From NCBI RefSeq assembly GCF_002218085.1, contig NZ_BDUC01000001.1, positions 62,001 through 126,000 of the forward strand: a stretch of DNA of 64,000 bases. Direction: 5' to 3'. This stretch comes from Tolypothrix sp. NIES-4075 (GTDB taxonomy: Bacteria; Cyanobacteriota; Cyanobacteriia; Cyanobacteriales; Nostocaceae). Shown here in pieces: positions 42,710-51,422 of this stretch (positions within the stretch are counted from its first letter, which is position 1; the number at the start of each line of letters is the position of its first letter). A model generated the notes under the pieces. It was not told the origin of the DNA, did no database searches, and was given only the letters and a program-made list of their open reading frames with translations. A program made the position numbers and the translations under genes.

Positions 42710-43609
42710 TTAATTTCTAGGCACAACAGGTAAAATCAATCCTTCACGCGCTAATAATGCTTGAGGAAAAGCATTTTTAACTTCAGTTTGCACAGAGTCG
42801 AGAAAATCATCGTGATCGTCTGGGTGGTGGTGTGAAATAACTAATCGTTTCACCCCAGCATGATGAGCCAAATTCACAGCAGTTTTCCAAAGTAATTCAG
42901 CGTATTCATGGCTGTGCGCGGTTGGGGGAGTGTATGTAGCATTAGCTATCAGCAAATCTACGCCTTCAATTAGCTGTTTAATACATTCAAGCTCGATTTC
43001 GTCGGCACCCTGATACAAATCTGTCATGTAGGCAACGCTGTAATTCTTCCAAGAAATTCGGTATCCTGCCGATCGCTGATTTTGATTGATCAATGCAGTT
43101 TGAATCGTCACATCATCTAAAATTACCTGACTACCCGAAGTCAAATTGTTAAACAGCAATTCTGCCTGCATCACCTGCAAAGGATAAGGAAAGTGCGGTT
43201 GCAGCATCTGATCGCATAAAGACTGCTTAATAGAAGCACCATTTGAGGCAGCTGTACCGTAAATATGAAAGCAATTTTCTGAAACAAATGCAGGGGCAAA
43301 AAAGGGAAAGCCTTGAATACGATTTGATTGAGAGTTGGTAAAAAATAAATGCGCTACTAGTGGTTTTGAGAGTTCTAGCCAACTTCTTCCCAGGATGCGT
43401 AAACCTGTACCCCCATCAAAAATCAAGCGTTTTCCAGCTACACGCATTTCTACACAAGCAGTATTACCACCATAGCGGCTGGTATCGCTGCTGGGGGTGG
43501 CTATTAAACCCCGCACACCCCAGAATTGGACAATAAATTCTTCGGCAGGATCGTTGGTTGAAGTAGTTTGTTTTGCGTTGTGGAAACCTGACAGCTCAGT
43601 ATTTGACAT
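42710..43609 (-). CDS. Metallo-beta-lactamase-fold protein lacking the HxHxDH ligands
   Basis: 299 aa, related to cyclic-nucleotide-phosphodiesterase/RNase Z-like MBL proteins (VQFWGVRGLIATP, SRYGGNTACVEM, LIFDGGTGLRILG). Where relatives have SHTHWDH followed by IQGFPFF, this protein has TNSQSNR (91-97) followed by IQGFPFF: all four ligand residues are replaced. A later HHHPDDHDDF and the YMTDLYQG Asp remain. It is therefore probably catalytically dead or altered. It lies 11 bp after panD on the same strand, a likely operon. Confidence 0.88.
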   Translation of the reverse strand: MSNTELSGFHNAKQTTSTNDPAEEFIVQFWGVRGLIATPSSDTSRYGGNTACVEMRVAGKRLIFDGGTGLRILGRSWLELSKPLVAHLFFTNSQSNRIQGFPFFAPAFVSENCFHIYGTAASNGASIKQSLCDQMLQPHFPYPLQVMQAELLFNNLTSGSQVILDDVTIQTALINQNQRSAGYRISWKNYSVAYMTDLYQGADEIELECIKQLIEGVDLLIANATYTPPTAHSHEYAELLWKTAVNLAHHAGVKRLVISHHHPDDHDDFLDSVQTEVKNAFPQALLAREGLILPVVPRN

Positions 43610-43620
43610 TTTGCTTATAA

Positions 43621-44004
43621 CTAGACTTTAGTGAGCAGGTCATCGTAGTGCCGCACTTGGGAGAGTCGGTTTTTTTCATCCACAATGACAACCGTAGGAG
43701 AGTAATTTTTTAACTCTTCTGTGGTGAACTGCCCGTAAGCCATTATAATCAAGCGATCGCCGATAATGCCTAGACGTGCCGCAGCCCCATTTAATTCAAT
43801 TCTTCCTGAGTTTGCTGGAGCGGGGATCGCATAAGTAATGAAACGCTCGCCATTGGCAACATTCACTACTTGCACCTGCTCGTAGGGTAAAATGCCAGAT
43901 TTATCTAACAAAATTTGGTCGATGCTGATACTACCAACGTAATTGATATCTGCCCCAGTGAGGGTGCAGTTGTGAATTTTTGCCAAAAGGAGCGTGCGCT
44001 GCAT
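43621..44004 (-). CDS. panD: Aspartate 1-decarboxylase
   Basis: 127 aa. Makes beta-alanine from aspartate for pantothenate and CoA. The pro-enzyme self-cleaves at Gly24-Ser25 in YVGSISID to give the pyruvoyl group; the site is intact. Other conserved parts are LAKIHNCTLTGADI, YVINGERF-like NVANGERFITYAI, GAAARLGIIGDRLIIMAY. First gene of a probable two-gene operon with the MBL-fold gene. Confidence 0.96.
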   Translation of the reverse strand: MQRTLLLAKIHNCTLTGADINYVGSISIDQILLDKSGILPYEQVQVVNVANGERFITYAIPAPANSGRIELNGAAARLGIIGDRLIIMAYGQFTTEELKNYSPTVVIVDEKNRLSQVRHYDDLLTKV

Positions 44005-44238
44005 TACTTTTACGGGTTTTGTGCCAATTGAGCTATCAAGAAAGAATACAGTATTCAGAATTCAGGAGTCAGCATAATATGTTACGCTTTGCGTGGGATG
44101 AATAAACAGCGTACACTTCTACCCCCTGCTCATAGTATAGAGCCTGGAGGAAAAATGCTTGTGGCAGTAAGAAACCCTACCCAAATTGAGATATTGCTAA
44201 CTTCACAAATTCTGAATTCTTCATTTTAGTTGATTTGT

Positions 44239-44781
44239 TCAGGTAGTTTCCGAATCCGAATCCCGACCTTTTTCGCTACCAGCTTTGATGCACTGTTCTA
44301 CTAAGGGCATAACTTGGTCAACATCTAGCCAACCGCGAATTTCTGTCACCTTTTTTTCCAAATTTTTATAACTGCGGAAAAATTCGGCAATTTCATCCAA
44401 TCGGTGTTGTGCTAGGTCTTTGATGGATCTGATGTCTTTATAGCGTGGATCTTTGTCGGGTACGCAAAGAATTTTTTCATCGCGATCGCCCCCGTCAATC
44501 ATCTCTAACATCCCAATCGGTCTTGCTGCAATGATACACCCTGGAAAGGTTGGCTCGTCAATTATCACCATCCCATCCAACGGATCGCCATCATCAGCCA
44601 GCGTGTTGGGTACAAAACCATAGTCATAGGGATATTGTACCGAAGAATAAAGTACTCGGTCTAGAGCGAAAGCTTGTAAGTCTTTGTCGTATTCGTATTT
44701 ATTTTTACTACCACCAGTAATTTCAATCAGAACGTTGATTAGACCCGGTTTAGGTTGGGCAGGAATTCGGGATAAGTCCAC
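44239..44781 (-). CDS. ppa: Inorganic pyrophosphatase (soluble family I)
   Basis: 180 aa from GTG at 44781. This start gives the family N-terminus MDLSRIPAQPKPG and has GAGG eight bases upstream; the longer frame from TTG 44796 (MRIFT) is less likely. Hydrolyses pyrophosphate to phosphate, driving biosynthesis. Conserved metal-binding residues are in KYEYDKD, YPYDYGFVPNT, ADDGDPLDGMV and CVPDKDPRYKD. It is apparently monocistronic. Confidence 0.96.
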   Translation of the reverse strand: MDLSRIPAQPKPGLINVLIEITGGSKNKYEYDKDLQAFALDRVLYSSVQYPYDYGFVPNTLADDGDPLDGMVIIDEPTFPGCIIAARPIGMLEMIDGGDRDEKILCVPDKDPRYKDIRSIKDLAQHRLDEIAEFFRSYKNLEKKVTEIRGWLDVDQVMPLVEQCIKAGSEKGRDSDSETT

Positions 44782-44796
44782 AGTAAAAATCCTCAA

Positions 44797-45211
44797 CTAA
44801 CAGTGAATCATGGGCGCACGCAACGGTGAGACCAGCCCCCGACGGGCGCGGTAAGCGAGCGATCGATGGGGGACTGGCGAACCCGAATGGCTCCCCGTGT
44901 AGAATTTTAGGATAATATGGACATATCCCAAAATACTTAGTTCAAACGGTTTCATTTGCGGAGTATGCTTTCTTCATTGAGAATCTTTGCATTGTCAATA
45001 AATTAAGTATGCAAAGCGTGCTTAAATCCCTAGCTTTTCAAAAAAGTTTAAACGGCTCCCCAAGTTCCGAACTGAGGAAACCTCTAGTCGGACTTATCGA
45101 AAGCCGAGTCATGAAAAATTTGCTCTTAAATTCTGACGCTAACGTTCCCGCGAAATGTGCTTTGTGTTATCAAAGCGTTGTTTTTTTGGGAATTCTATTG
45201 TTAATTTTTGC
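44797..45211. other. 415-bp gap; GC-rich repeat, no supported gene
   Basis: A GC-rich element (44812-44900: CGGTGAGACCAGCCCCCGAC to GGGGGACTGGCGAACCCG) is of the interspersed GAGCCAGT/ACTGGCG class. An open frame at 45009-45215 has no ribosome site and was not accepted. Confidence 0.5.
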
Positions 45212-45397
45212 TTAATCTTCACTAGTTTTTACGTTGTATGTAATGGGTTGCTGATTATTCTGAACGCTGGTTGAAGAATAATTAGCGATGACTAAGATTG
45301 GTAACGTTAGAGTTAACAGAGCGATCGCTGTTCCCACAATGTCTGCCAAACGATGGGAATATGTGTCGGGATTGGCAGACTGGCTATTTGAATTCAT
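45212..45397 (-). CDS. Small single-helix membrane protein
   Basis: 61 aa: a polar N-terminus (NSNSQSANPDTYSHRLADIV), one hydrophobic helix (GTAIALLTLTLPILVIANYS) and a polar tail. The pattern looks like a conserved cyanobacterial small membrane protein. No clear ribosome site is visible before ATG 45397. Function is unknown. Confidence 0.55.
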   Translation of the reverse strand: MNSNSQSANPDTYSHRLADIVGTAIALLTLTLPILVIANYSSTSVQNNQQPITYNVKTSED

Positions 45398-46195
45398 AGA
45401 AGATTGCAGGTTTTCACATCACTTGTTGCTCAACTCTCAAATTTGAGAGTCTTGCGGTTATATTTAGCTACTTTTAAATTATAAGCTATTTAGTATTCAA
45501 TAATATCATCCACTTATTAAAGTGTCATAATACTTGTTTTTTCATACCAAAGATATTTGATACGAAGCCGCAATTGAGCTAGTGTTCTTTATTAGTGACT
45601 AATATCTCAATCTGCTTCATGGTACGGTGTAATGGATATATTCCGCATATGGGGCAGCAACAGCATTAAAAATTACAATTATTTTTGTATTTTAGATTAC
45701 TAAAACAAGACATATTCGTTCATATTTTACAATTACAACATCGGAAAACGCTTTTGTAAAGGGCGTTTTGGGGTGATAACTTGTTGTTTAATACCGAGTA
45801 TACATACCGAATAATTACCCACAAGGTATCTGTGTTTTCGATAATTATAAGTAGTTACACGAGAATTTTTTGTGGAGGCGATCGCCACTTGAGCAATAAT
45901 CAATTTTCATCATAATTCACACCGAATAAATACAGATAAATCAAAAGTGTTTTAAATTGTTAATCAGTGATTGTCAGGAAGAAAAATGTTTAAAAATTTG
46001 AAGTGATAATCTGAGTGATATTACTTTAATTTTGTCAATCTATATATAGGTAGAGTATAAATACTTTTTACCCTAAATAAGAATCATATCTAATTAATAC
46101 AGAATCCAAATTAATAAAGCTATCAGTCAAAAGCTGAAAAAAAATTCCGGTGGAGGAAAATGATAAATTTTATAACAATTTAACAAATAAACGAA
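45398..46195. other. 798-bp AT-rich intergenic region
   Basis: No protein frame or RNA was recognised. A hairpin, AAAACGC/GCGTTTT, lies at 45748-45772. The very low GC and long length suggest promoter DNA or a decayed segment. Confidence 0.45.
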
Positions 46196-46230
46196 ACGAA
46201 AAAAACCGCCACTAAAATAGGGCGGTCTGG
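46196..46230 (-). terminator. Rho-independent terminator on the minus strand
   Basis: Read on the minus strand: ACCGCCC, loop TATTTTAGT, GGCGGT, then TTTTTTTCG. A clean stem followed by a T-run, placed downstream of the IS and DUF362 genes. Confidence 0.7.
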
Positions 46231-46304
46231 TTAAGCAATCGGAGGGTAATTACAGCTTACTCTGCCAATAATCAAGATTGTTGTAGCGAAGTTTGCATTT
46301 GTGG

Positions 46305-46445
46305 ATAGTTGGTAATTGGGCAATGGGCAATGGGTAATGGGTAATGGGCAATGGGTAATGGGTAATAGGTAATAGGAATAAAAAGAAGCTAGACGTATTT
46401 CGATGCCCAATGCCCGATGCCCAATGCCCGATGCCCAATGCCCCA
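46305..46445. repeat. STRR heptamers (GGGTAAT/GGGCAAT and CCCGATG/CCCAATG)
   Basis: GGGCAATGGGTAATGGGTAA units (46316-46375) and ATGCCCAATGCCCGATG units (46402-46442) are separated by 25 bases. This is the same pair of heptamer types as at 15223-15385, again keeping false frames open on the minus strand. Confidence 0.92.
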
Positions 46446-46454
46446 TTCTCCATT

Positions 46455-47775
46455 AGAGTGTTCCAAGAAATAAATGATCCAGAAATTAGGCAGAGCTACC
46501 AAATATTTCAACAAACCATTGCTTCAAGTTTGGTAAACGTTGAATTTGTTTTTCAACTTCCGCCATCGCTGCCAAAGTTAGTTTAACTCCTGTATGGTAA
46601 ACTCGCTCAACCAAAGTAACCATAGGATTTTTACCTTTAAAAGTTAGAGTCGAAGCGAACTTAATTACAGTATCAACACTATCTAGTAAGCTACCGCTCC
46701 AATGTTGTTCAAGCCATCCAAAAGCTCGTTCAACCGGGTTGTATTTACTGTGGTAGGGCGGATAGTAAGCTAATTGGATTTTCAGTTGAAATTTGTGGGC
46801 AAATTCAAGAATACGAAACATAAATTGAGTTCGCCGAGAGTTATTTTCTGGTCCATTATCTTGGTTGATAACTATTTTACGAATGTGAGAAAATCGGTCT
46901 AGAACACCTAACCACCAATCTTCGAGTAGGTCAACAATACAATCAGCAGTCAGTTTGGATTGAACGAAAAATAAAAATAACTCACTCTCTTGAGGTAAAA
47001 AAATCCCGTAGGGAGTTAAAGTTGAGCAATCGGAAAAGTCATGATCCAACGCAACAGTAGGTACACGAGTTTTTCCTCCTCTGTCAAATTCCCCAACTTT
47101 TATCCCCACCTTTGCATCCATAGAAATTCGTAGCGTCGCGAGGTCATCATCAGCTTCCTGATTAATACGATTAACTTCTTTAAAGATAGCTCCAGTTTCT
47201 GGTATCTCTTTTATTGGCTTAGTTTTAGCAACCTGCTTTAAGCCATAACCCAATTGGTTTAATCGTTGTCGAATCACCTCAATTGAAGGTAGTTCTTCAT
47301 TTTGATATCCTTTTAGTTCAATCAATTGATGACGAACCTCTGCTGCTGAAAGGCGAGTATATAGCTTAATACTATTGAAAGTTGGGTCTGTTTGGCTCTG
47401 TGGGTCTACAATTGACACTATGTCCGATAGTAAAAAAGGCAAATTTTCTTCACTACGCTTACGTCCCCTCAGTTTAAATGAATCAGCAATCGACATTCCA
47501 TGTTCTAATTCTTGGATCCCTTTACGAATAGTACGTCTATTCCAGCCTAATTCCCTCTCTGCGATTATTTGTCCTCCTCGTCCCAAACCTTTAACTACTT
47601 CTGCCATAAATTGTCGTCGGTCACTTCCTTTTAATTTCTGAGATGTTTTAATGTAAAGGGATTTAAGGCTGTCGGTGAGTTGGATCAGAGATTCGGGACA
47701 CATGGTTATAGATGGTACACTGATTATCTCTTCAGTATCCCAGCATTTTGGATCATTTATTTCTTGGATTACTCT
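46455..47775 (-). mobile_element. ISAzo13-like insertion sequence with 30-bp inverted repeats
   Basis: Ends share AGAGTGTTCCAAGAAATAAA and TGATCCAGAA (46455-46484), matched in inverted form at 47746-47775 with three mismatches; the core TCCAAGAAATAAATGATCCA (46462-46481 and 47749-47768) is perfect. About 1.3 kb. One transposase gene is inside. No clear target-site duplication was seen. The right end lies five bases from the DUF362 stop codon. Confidence 0.75.
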
Positions 47776-47799
47776 TACCCTAACCTTTCCCATAAGCAC
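46486..47799 (-). CDS. ISAzo13-family transposase
   Basis: 437 aa in the longest frame. DDE-type core: LRISMDAKVGIKVGEF, VINQDNGPENNSRRTQ and AYYPPYHSKYNPVERAFGWL. An N-terminal HTH-like part (LGWNRRTIRKGIQELEHG) should bind the ends. The frame reads through the inverted repeat into host DNA: residues before about IQEIND come from sequence beyond the repeat. The native start may be ATG 47703 (MCPESLIQLTDSL) or an alternative codon; the ATGs at 47799 and 47793 lie within the overlapping end of the DUF362 gene. Apparently intact. Confidence 0.82.
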   Translation of the reverse strand: MLMGKVRVRVIQEINDPKCWDTEEIISVPSITMCPESLIQLTDSLKSLYIKTSQKLKGSDRRQFMAEVVKGLGRGGQIIAERELGWNRRTIRKGIQELEHGMSIADSFKLRGRKRSEENLPFLLSDIVSIVDPQSQTDPTFNSIKLYTRLSAAEVRHQLIELKGYQNEELPSIEVIRQRLNQLGYGLKQVAKTKPIKEIPETGAIFKEVNRINQEADDDLATLRISMDAKVGIKVGEFDRGGKTRVPTVALDHDFSDCSTLTPYGIFLPQESELFLFFVQSKLTADCIVDLLEDWWLGVLDRFSHIRKIVINQDNGPENNSRRTQFMFRILEFAHKFQLKIQLAYYPPYHSKYNPVERAFGWLEQHWSGSLLDSVDTVIKFASTLTFKGKNPMVTLVERVYHTGVKLTLAAMAEVEKQIQRLPNLKQWFVEIFGSSA

Positions 47800-48751
47800 T
47801 CATCGGTTCTTTGATAAAACGGATGTAAAGATGCTTAAACGTAGATTTAATGACGCGGGGCATTCCAAAATCGATAGGCATTAATTTATCTGGTAGACGC
47901 CAATCATCTATTTTTAGTAAATCAGGATGTAAGTGGGGAAAGTCAATTTCCGCAAGTTGCGGACATAACCCCAATCGCTTTGATGCAGCCAGAGTAGGTA
48001 CTTGTTCGGGTAAGACATTGAGGATTTCTACCATTGCCCTATCGAGGGCAAATACATTTGCAGATGCGGCTAAAACGCCGAGTGGACGCGGTTCCCCACC
48101 GCTTGGACCATTACCTTCATGACCGATGATGCCATCTAAAATAGTTAAATCTGGGTTAATTGCCCTAGCAGTTTCTACTAACATTTCTCCAAATCGGTTG
48201 GCATCTTTCCCAGCTTCCATGTGCCACCAAGCTTTCATTTTGCCGGGAACGCAACCAAAGAGGTTTTTTACCCCCAGCGTTAACGTCAACTGAGCGTGAG
48301 ATTTAACTTTCGGCAAGTTAATCACCACATCTGCTTCCATCGCTTCTTTGCACAGCAGCAGATGGTTAAAGTCTTCGTTGACGGTTTCGTAACGCGATCC
48401 GTGAAAATCTATAATCGGCAGGTTGAGTTCAAGGGTAATCGGGAGATAGTTATTTGCGATCGCTACTGCTTTCGCACTGCCAAAAGCAGGACTATCTCCC
48501 AAAAATGGCTTACCACCAGCCTCAATCACCATCTTGGCTACTTCATAAACTAATTCGGCGCGGGTGGTACACTCTTTACCCGGACGCGCACCCGTGAGTA
48601 AATTCGGTTTTAATAAAACTCGTTGTCCTGGTTTGACGAATGCCTGCATTCCCCCTAAAGGTTCTAACAGCGTTGATAAAGATTCTCTTAACGCCTCTTG
48701 TTCGTAGGAAGTAGCCCGAATCAAACTGACAGATGGTTTTTGAGTCTGCAT
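47780..48751 (-). CDS. DUF362 domain-containing protein
   Basis: 323 aa. DUF362 features are VLLKPNLLTGARPGKECTT, GKPFLGDSPAFGSAKAVA, VINLPKVKSHAQLTLTLGVK and NLFGCVPGKMK. The family is thought to bind an Fe-S cluster or flavin partner in some members; function is unresolved. This copy has no ferredoxin-type CxxCxxC motif. The C-terminus EPMSAYGKG lies only a few bases from the IS end; it looks near full length, but the natural last residues may have changed. Confidence 0.9.
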   Translation of the reverse strand: MQTQKPSVSLIRATSYEQEALRESLSTLLEPLGGMQAFVKPGQRVLLKPNLLTGARPGKECTTRAELVYEVAKMVIEAGGKPFLGDSPAFGSAKAVAIANNYLPITLELNLPIIDFHGSRYETVNEDFNHLLLCKEAMEADVVINLPKVKSHAQLTLTLGVKNLFGCVPGKMKAWWHMEAGKDANRFGEMLVETARAINPDLTILDGIIGHEGNGPSGGEPRPLGVLAASANVFALDRAMVEILNVLPEQVPTLAASKRLGLCPQLAEIDFPHLHPDLLKIDDWRLPDKLMPIDFGMPRVIKSTFKHLYIRFIKEPMSAYGKG

Positions 48752-48774
48752 GGGTGAATAAAGAACGAAGATAA

Positions 48775-48802
48775 AAGATAGAAGAAAAAAATCTTCTATC
48801 TT
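48775..48802 (-). terminator. Possible terminator between aspA and the DUF362 gene
   Basis: Arms AAGATAGAAGA and TCTTCTATCTT (perfect 11 bp) with an A-rich loop. On the minus strand it is followed by TTATCTTCGTTC, only moderately T-rich. Confidence 0.5.
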
Positions 48803-48815
48803 ACCTTATTCATTT

Positions 48816-50249
48816 TTAATCTACTTCTGTGTCAAGTGCCCTGAGGGGTAAGATACCGCTCATCTGTTCTAGATTTAACACTTGGGCTAATTCCAACTCG
48901 CTCATCAGATTTTTTTCTAAGACAATCTGCCGCAGGGATTTACCAGTTTCTAAAGATTCTTTGGCTACAGCCGCAGCATTTAAATAGCCTATATGGGGAT
49001 TTAATGCCGTGACTAAAGCTAAACTACCTTCAGCGTAAGCCAAACAACGATCGCGGTTGGCGGTAATTCCTTTAATGCAACTAGAGGTAAGTGCTTTGAT
49101 GGTATTTCCCAAAATTTCGATGCTGTGAATCAGGTTGTAGGCAATCAACGGCATCATCACATTTAATTCTAATTGCCCAGCTTGTGCGGCAAGAGCGATC
49201 GCGCTGTCGTAACCCATCACCTGAAAACATACCATTGAGGTCATCTCTGCCATCACTGGGTTGTATTTTCCCGGCATAATTGAGGAACCTGGTTGCACGG
49301 GTGGCAATTGAATTTCTTTCAAACCTGTTTTTGGACCCGAATCCATCAACCGCAAATCGTGGGATATTTTGACTAAATCCTGTGCTAAGTTGCGTAAAGC
49401 ACCAGAAACATTCACAAATGGTGCCATACTCTGCATTGCAGCCATTAAGTGCGGTGCAGGTTCTAGGGGACAGTCAATCAATTCAGAAATTGTTTGCACT
49501 ACACGAGCGCGATAATCTGGATGAGTATTCATCCCTGTTCCGGCTGCGCTACCACCTAAACCCAGCACCATCAAATCCCCACAAGCTGTATAAATGCGGT
49601 TTTGGTGTTCTGAAAGGATTTGTGCCCAAGCGCGGAAATTTTCACCCAAACGCACAGGTACAGCGTCTTGTAGGTGAGTTCTGCCAGATTTGACGATATC
49701 TTGAAATTCGTCGGCTTTTTCTTCGAGGGATGCGATCGCATTATCTAAAGCTGGCTGTAACGTCTTTGACAACGCCAATAAGCCACCAATGCGAATTGCC
49801 GTGGGAATCACATCATTGGTAGACTGTCCGTAGTTTACATGGTCATTTGGACTAACTTGCTTGTAATTGCCTTTTTCATAGCCGAGAATTTCTAAGGCTC
49901 TATTTGCCAGTACTTCGTTGACATTCATGTGGTGAGAAGTACCGGCTCCCGCTTGATAAATATCTACCACAAATTGATCGCGAAACTTACCCGCAAGTAT
50001 TTCATCAGCCGCTTGCACAATTGCTTGACTAATTGACTGAGGTATGCATTTTAATTCACCGTTGACGATGGCGGTAGCTTTTTTGATAATTATGCCAGCG
50101 TCTACGTAAGTATTTAAAGGTTGAATGCCGCTGATGGGGAAGTTTTCCATTGCCCGCAGCGTTTGAATGCCGTAATAAGCGCTACTAGGGATTTGGCGAT
50201 CGCCCATCGAATCGCGTTCTGTGCGGAATTGGGAGTCTGTTTGAGTCAT
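48816..50249 (-). CDS. aspA: Aspartate ammonia-lyase
   Basis: 477 aa. Converts aspartate to fumarate and ammonia; cytoplasmic homotetramer. Fumarase/aspartase signature GSSIMPGKYNPVMAEM, with Tyr in place of the usual Val. Also GRTHLQDAVPVRLG and AGAGTSHHMNVNEVLANRAL, plus TGLKEIQLPPVQ. Fumarase C is the main alternative; THHMN-type and KTGLKEI details favour aspartase. The start ATG is preceded directly by a repeat-derived leader (AATCCAAAATCTAAAATCGG) shared with the divergent pgsA, with no ribosome site. Confidence 0.9.
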   Translation of the reverse strand: MTQTDSQFRTERDSMGDRQIPSSAYYGIQTLRAMENFPISGIQPLNTYVDAGIIIKKATAIVNGELKCIPQSISQAIVQAADEILAGKFRDQFVVDIYQAGAGTSHHMNVNEVLANRALEILGYEKGNYKQVSPNDHVNYGQSTNDVIPTAIRIGGLLALSKTLQPALDNAIASLEEKADEFQDIVKSGRTHLQDAVPVRLGENFRAWAQILSEHQNRIYTACGDLMVLGLGGSAAGTGMNTHPDYRARVVQTISELIDCPLEPAPHLMAAMQSMAPFVNVSGALRNLAQDLVKISHDLRLMDSGPKTGLKEIQLPPVQPGSSIMPGKYNPVMAEMTSMVCFQVMGYDSAIALAAQAGQLELNVMMPLIAYNLIHSIEILGNTIKALTSSCIKGITANRDRCLAYAEGSLALVTALNPHIGYLNAAAVAKESLETGKSLRQIVLEKNLMSELELAQVLNLEQMSGILPLRALDTEVD

Positions 50250-50555
50250 ACCGATTTTAGATTTTGGATTTTAGATTTTGGATTGGGTTCAGTCATTAAA
50301 ACTAAACTGATGTCTGGCTTGATAAAACACAAACCGTATCAGATAAACTTAGGACTAAAGACTGGTGACTGGGAATAAACAAATCTATGTGAATAATCTC
50401 TTTCCTAGTCCCTAGTCCCTAATTCCCAGTCCCTAGTTGACAATTCTTAATTTTCAATCACTTATGCCTTTTTTGTTTTGAAAGTTCACATTTAAACTTC
50501 TCAAATTGGCTATAAGCTGAAGTAGCACAATCCAAAATCCAAAATCTAAAATGGT
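50250..50555. repeat. Inverted pair of ATCCAAAATC repeats flanking the aspA-pgsA gap
   Basis: ATTTTAGATTTTGGATTTTA at 50253-50288 and AATCCAAAATCCAAAATCTA at 50529-50549 are inverted copies touching the two divergent start codons. Between them lie CCCTAGTCCCTAGTCCC heptamers (50404-50440). No other feature was seen in this 306-bp gap. Confidence 0.85.
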
Positions 50556-51083
50556 ATGACTCTACCAAATTGGATTACTTTTTCTCGCCTTCTAGGTATA
50601 CCGTTTTTGTTATATGGTTTATATAATCCCACACCAAAACTTAGATGGGTGTGTTTGGCGGTTTTTCTCGTCGCTGCGTTGACTGATTGGTTAGATGGCT
50701 ATTTGGCACGGAAACTCAACCAAATTAGCGAGTTAGGTAAATTTCTCGATCCGTTGGTAGATAAATTGCTGGTACTGGCGCCGTTACTGGTTTTGATTGA
50801 GTTAGGACGAGTTCCAGCTTGGGGAGTATTTTTAATTTTAGGACGAGAGTTAGCGATCGCAGGTTGGCGAGTTAATCAAGCTACAATTACTGGGGCGAAT
50901 ATTTGGGGTAAGCTGAAAACTGTGAGTCAGATAGTAGCGATCGCGCTTTTAATTGCACCTCTTCCTCAAGTGTGGCAGATGCCTTGCCTGGTTGCATTTT
51001 GGGTTTCTGTCGCTTTGACGTTAATTTCTGGGGCAATTTATCTTTTACCGCCCAAAAGCAGCACCCTAAATGATACTTTATAA
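50556..51083 (+). CDS. pgsA: CDP-diacylglycerol-glycerol-3-phosphate phosphatidyltransferase
   Basis: 175 aa, integral membrane, first committed step of phosphatidylglycerol synthesis, which is essential for thylakoids. The CDP-alcohol phosphotransferase motif is DWLDGYLARKLNQISELGKF followed by LDPLVDKL. About five hydrophobic helices. Length is standard. The ATG has no ribosome site, only the repeat-derived leader also found before aspA. Confidence 0.93.
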   Translation: MTLPNWITFSRLLGIPFLLYGLYNPTPKLRWVCLAVFLVAALTDWLDGYLARKLNQISELGKFLDPLVDKLLVLAPLLVLIELGRVPAWGVFLILGRELAIAGWRVNQATITGANIWGKLKTVSQIVAIALLIAPLPQVWQMPCLVAFWVSVALTLISGAIYLLPPKSSTLNDTL

Positions 51084-51154
51084 TCAGCTATGCGTAGCTT
51101 CAGCTTGTTTTACCAGTTAGAAAATCTGGAAAAAGAAAATAAGGAATAAGAGGA

Positions 51155-51379
51155 ATGAAGCCGCAGTATACCATTCTTATTCAGTGGTCAACCGAAGATC
51201 AAAAGTACATTGTCAGCCTACCTGAGTTTGGTTCTTACGCACATACTCATGGAGACACCTATGGAGATGCTCTCAAGAATGGTGAGGAAGTTTTAGAGCT
51301 TTTAATTGAAGATTATCAAGCACAAGGAAAACCATTGCCAGAACCAATAACAGCAAATGTTGCTTTTGTGTTCGTCTAA
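51155..51379 (+). CDS. HicB-like protein (orphan antitoxin type)
   Basis: 74 aa, the partial-RNase-H-fold HicB domain: YTILIQWSTEDQKYIVSLPE, AHTHGDTYGDALKNGEEVLE. It lacks a C-terminal DNA-binding domain. No HicA (about 60 aa, dsRBD-like) is found in the 70 bases upstream or the 43 bases downstream, so it is solitary. Start ATG 51155 follows AAGAGGA. Confidence 0.8.
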   Translation: MKPQYTILIQWSTEDQKYIVSLPEFGSYAHTHGDTYGDALKNGEEVLELLIEDYQAQGKPLPEPITANVAFVFV

Positions 51380-51422
51380 AGAAATGGTTAATGGCTCAAT
51401 TTTATTCTCACATTACTTGCGG

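Noticed and set aside
45009..45215. 68-codon plus-strand frame after ppa
   Set aside because: No ribosome site and not convincingly protein-like; a weak hydrophobic end alone is not enough.
46231..46453. Two overlapping minus-strand frames beside the IS
   Set aside because: Translated STRR heptamers only (GIGHWAS and PLPITHC units).
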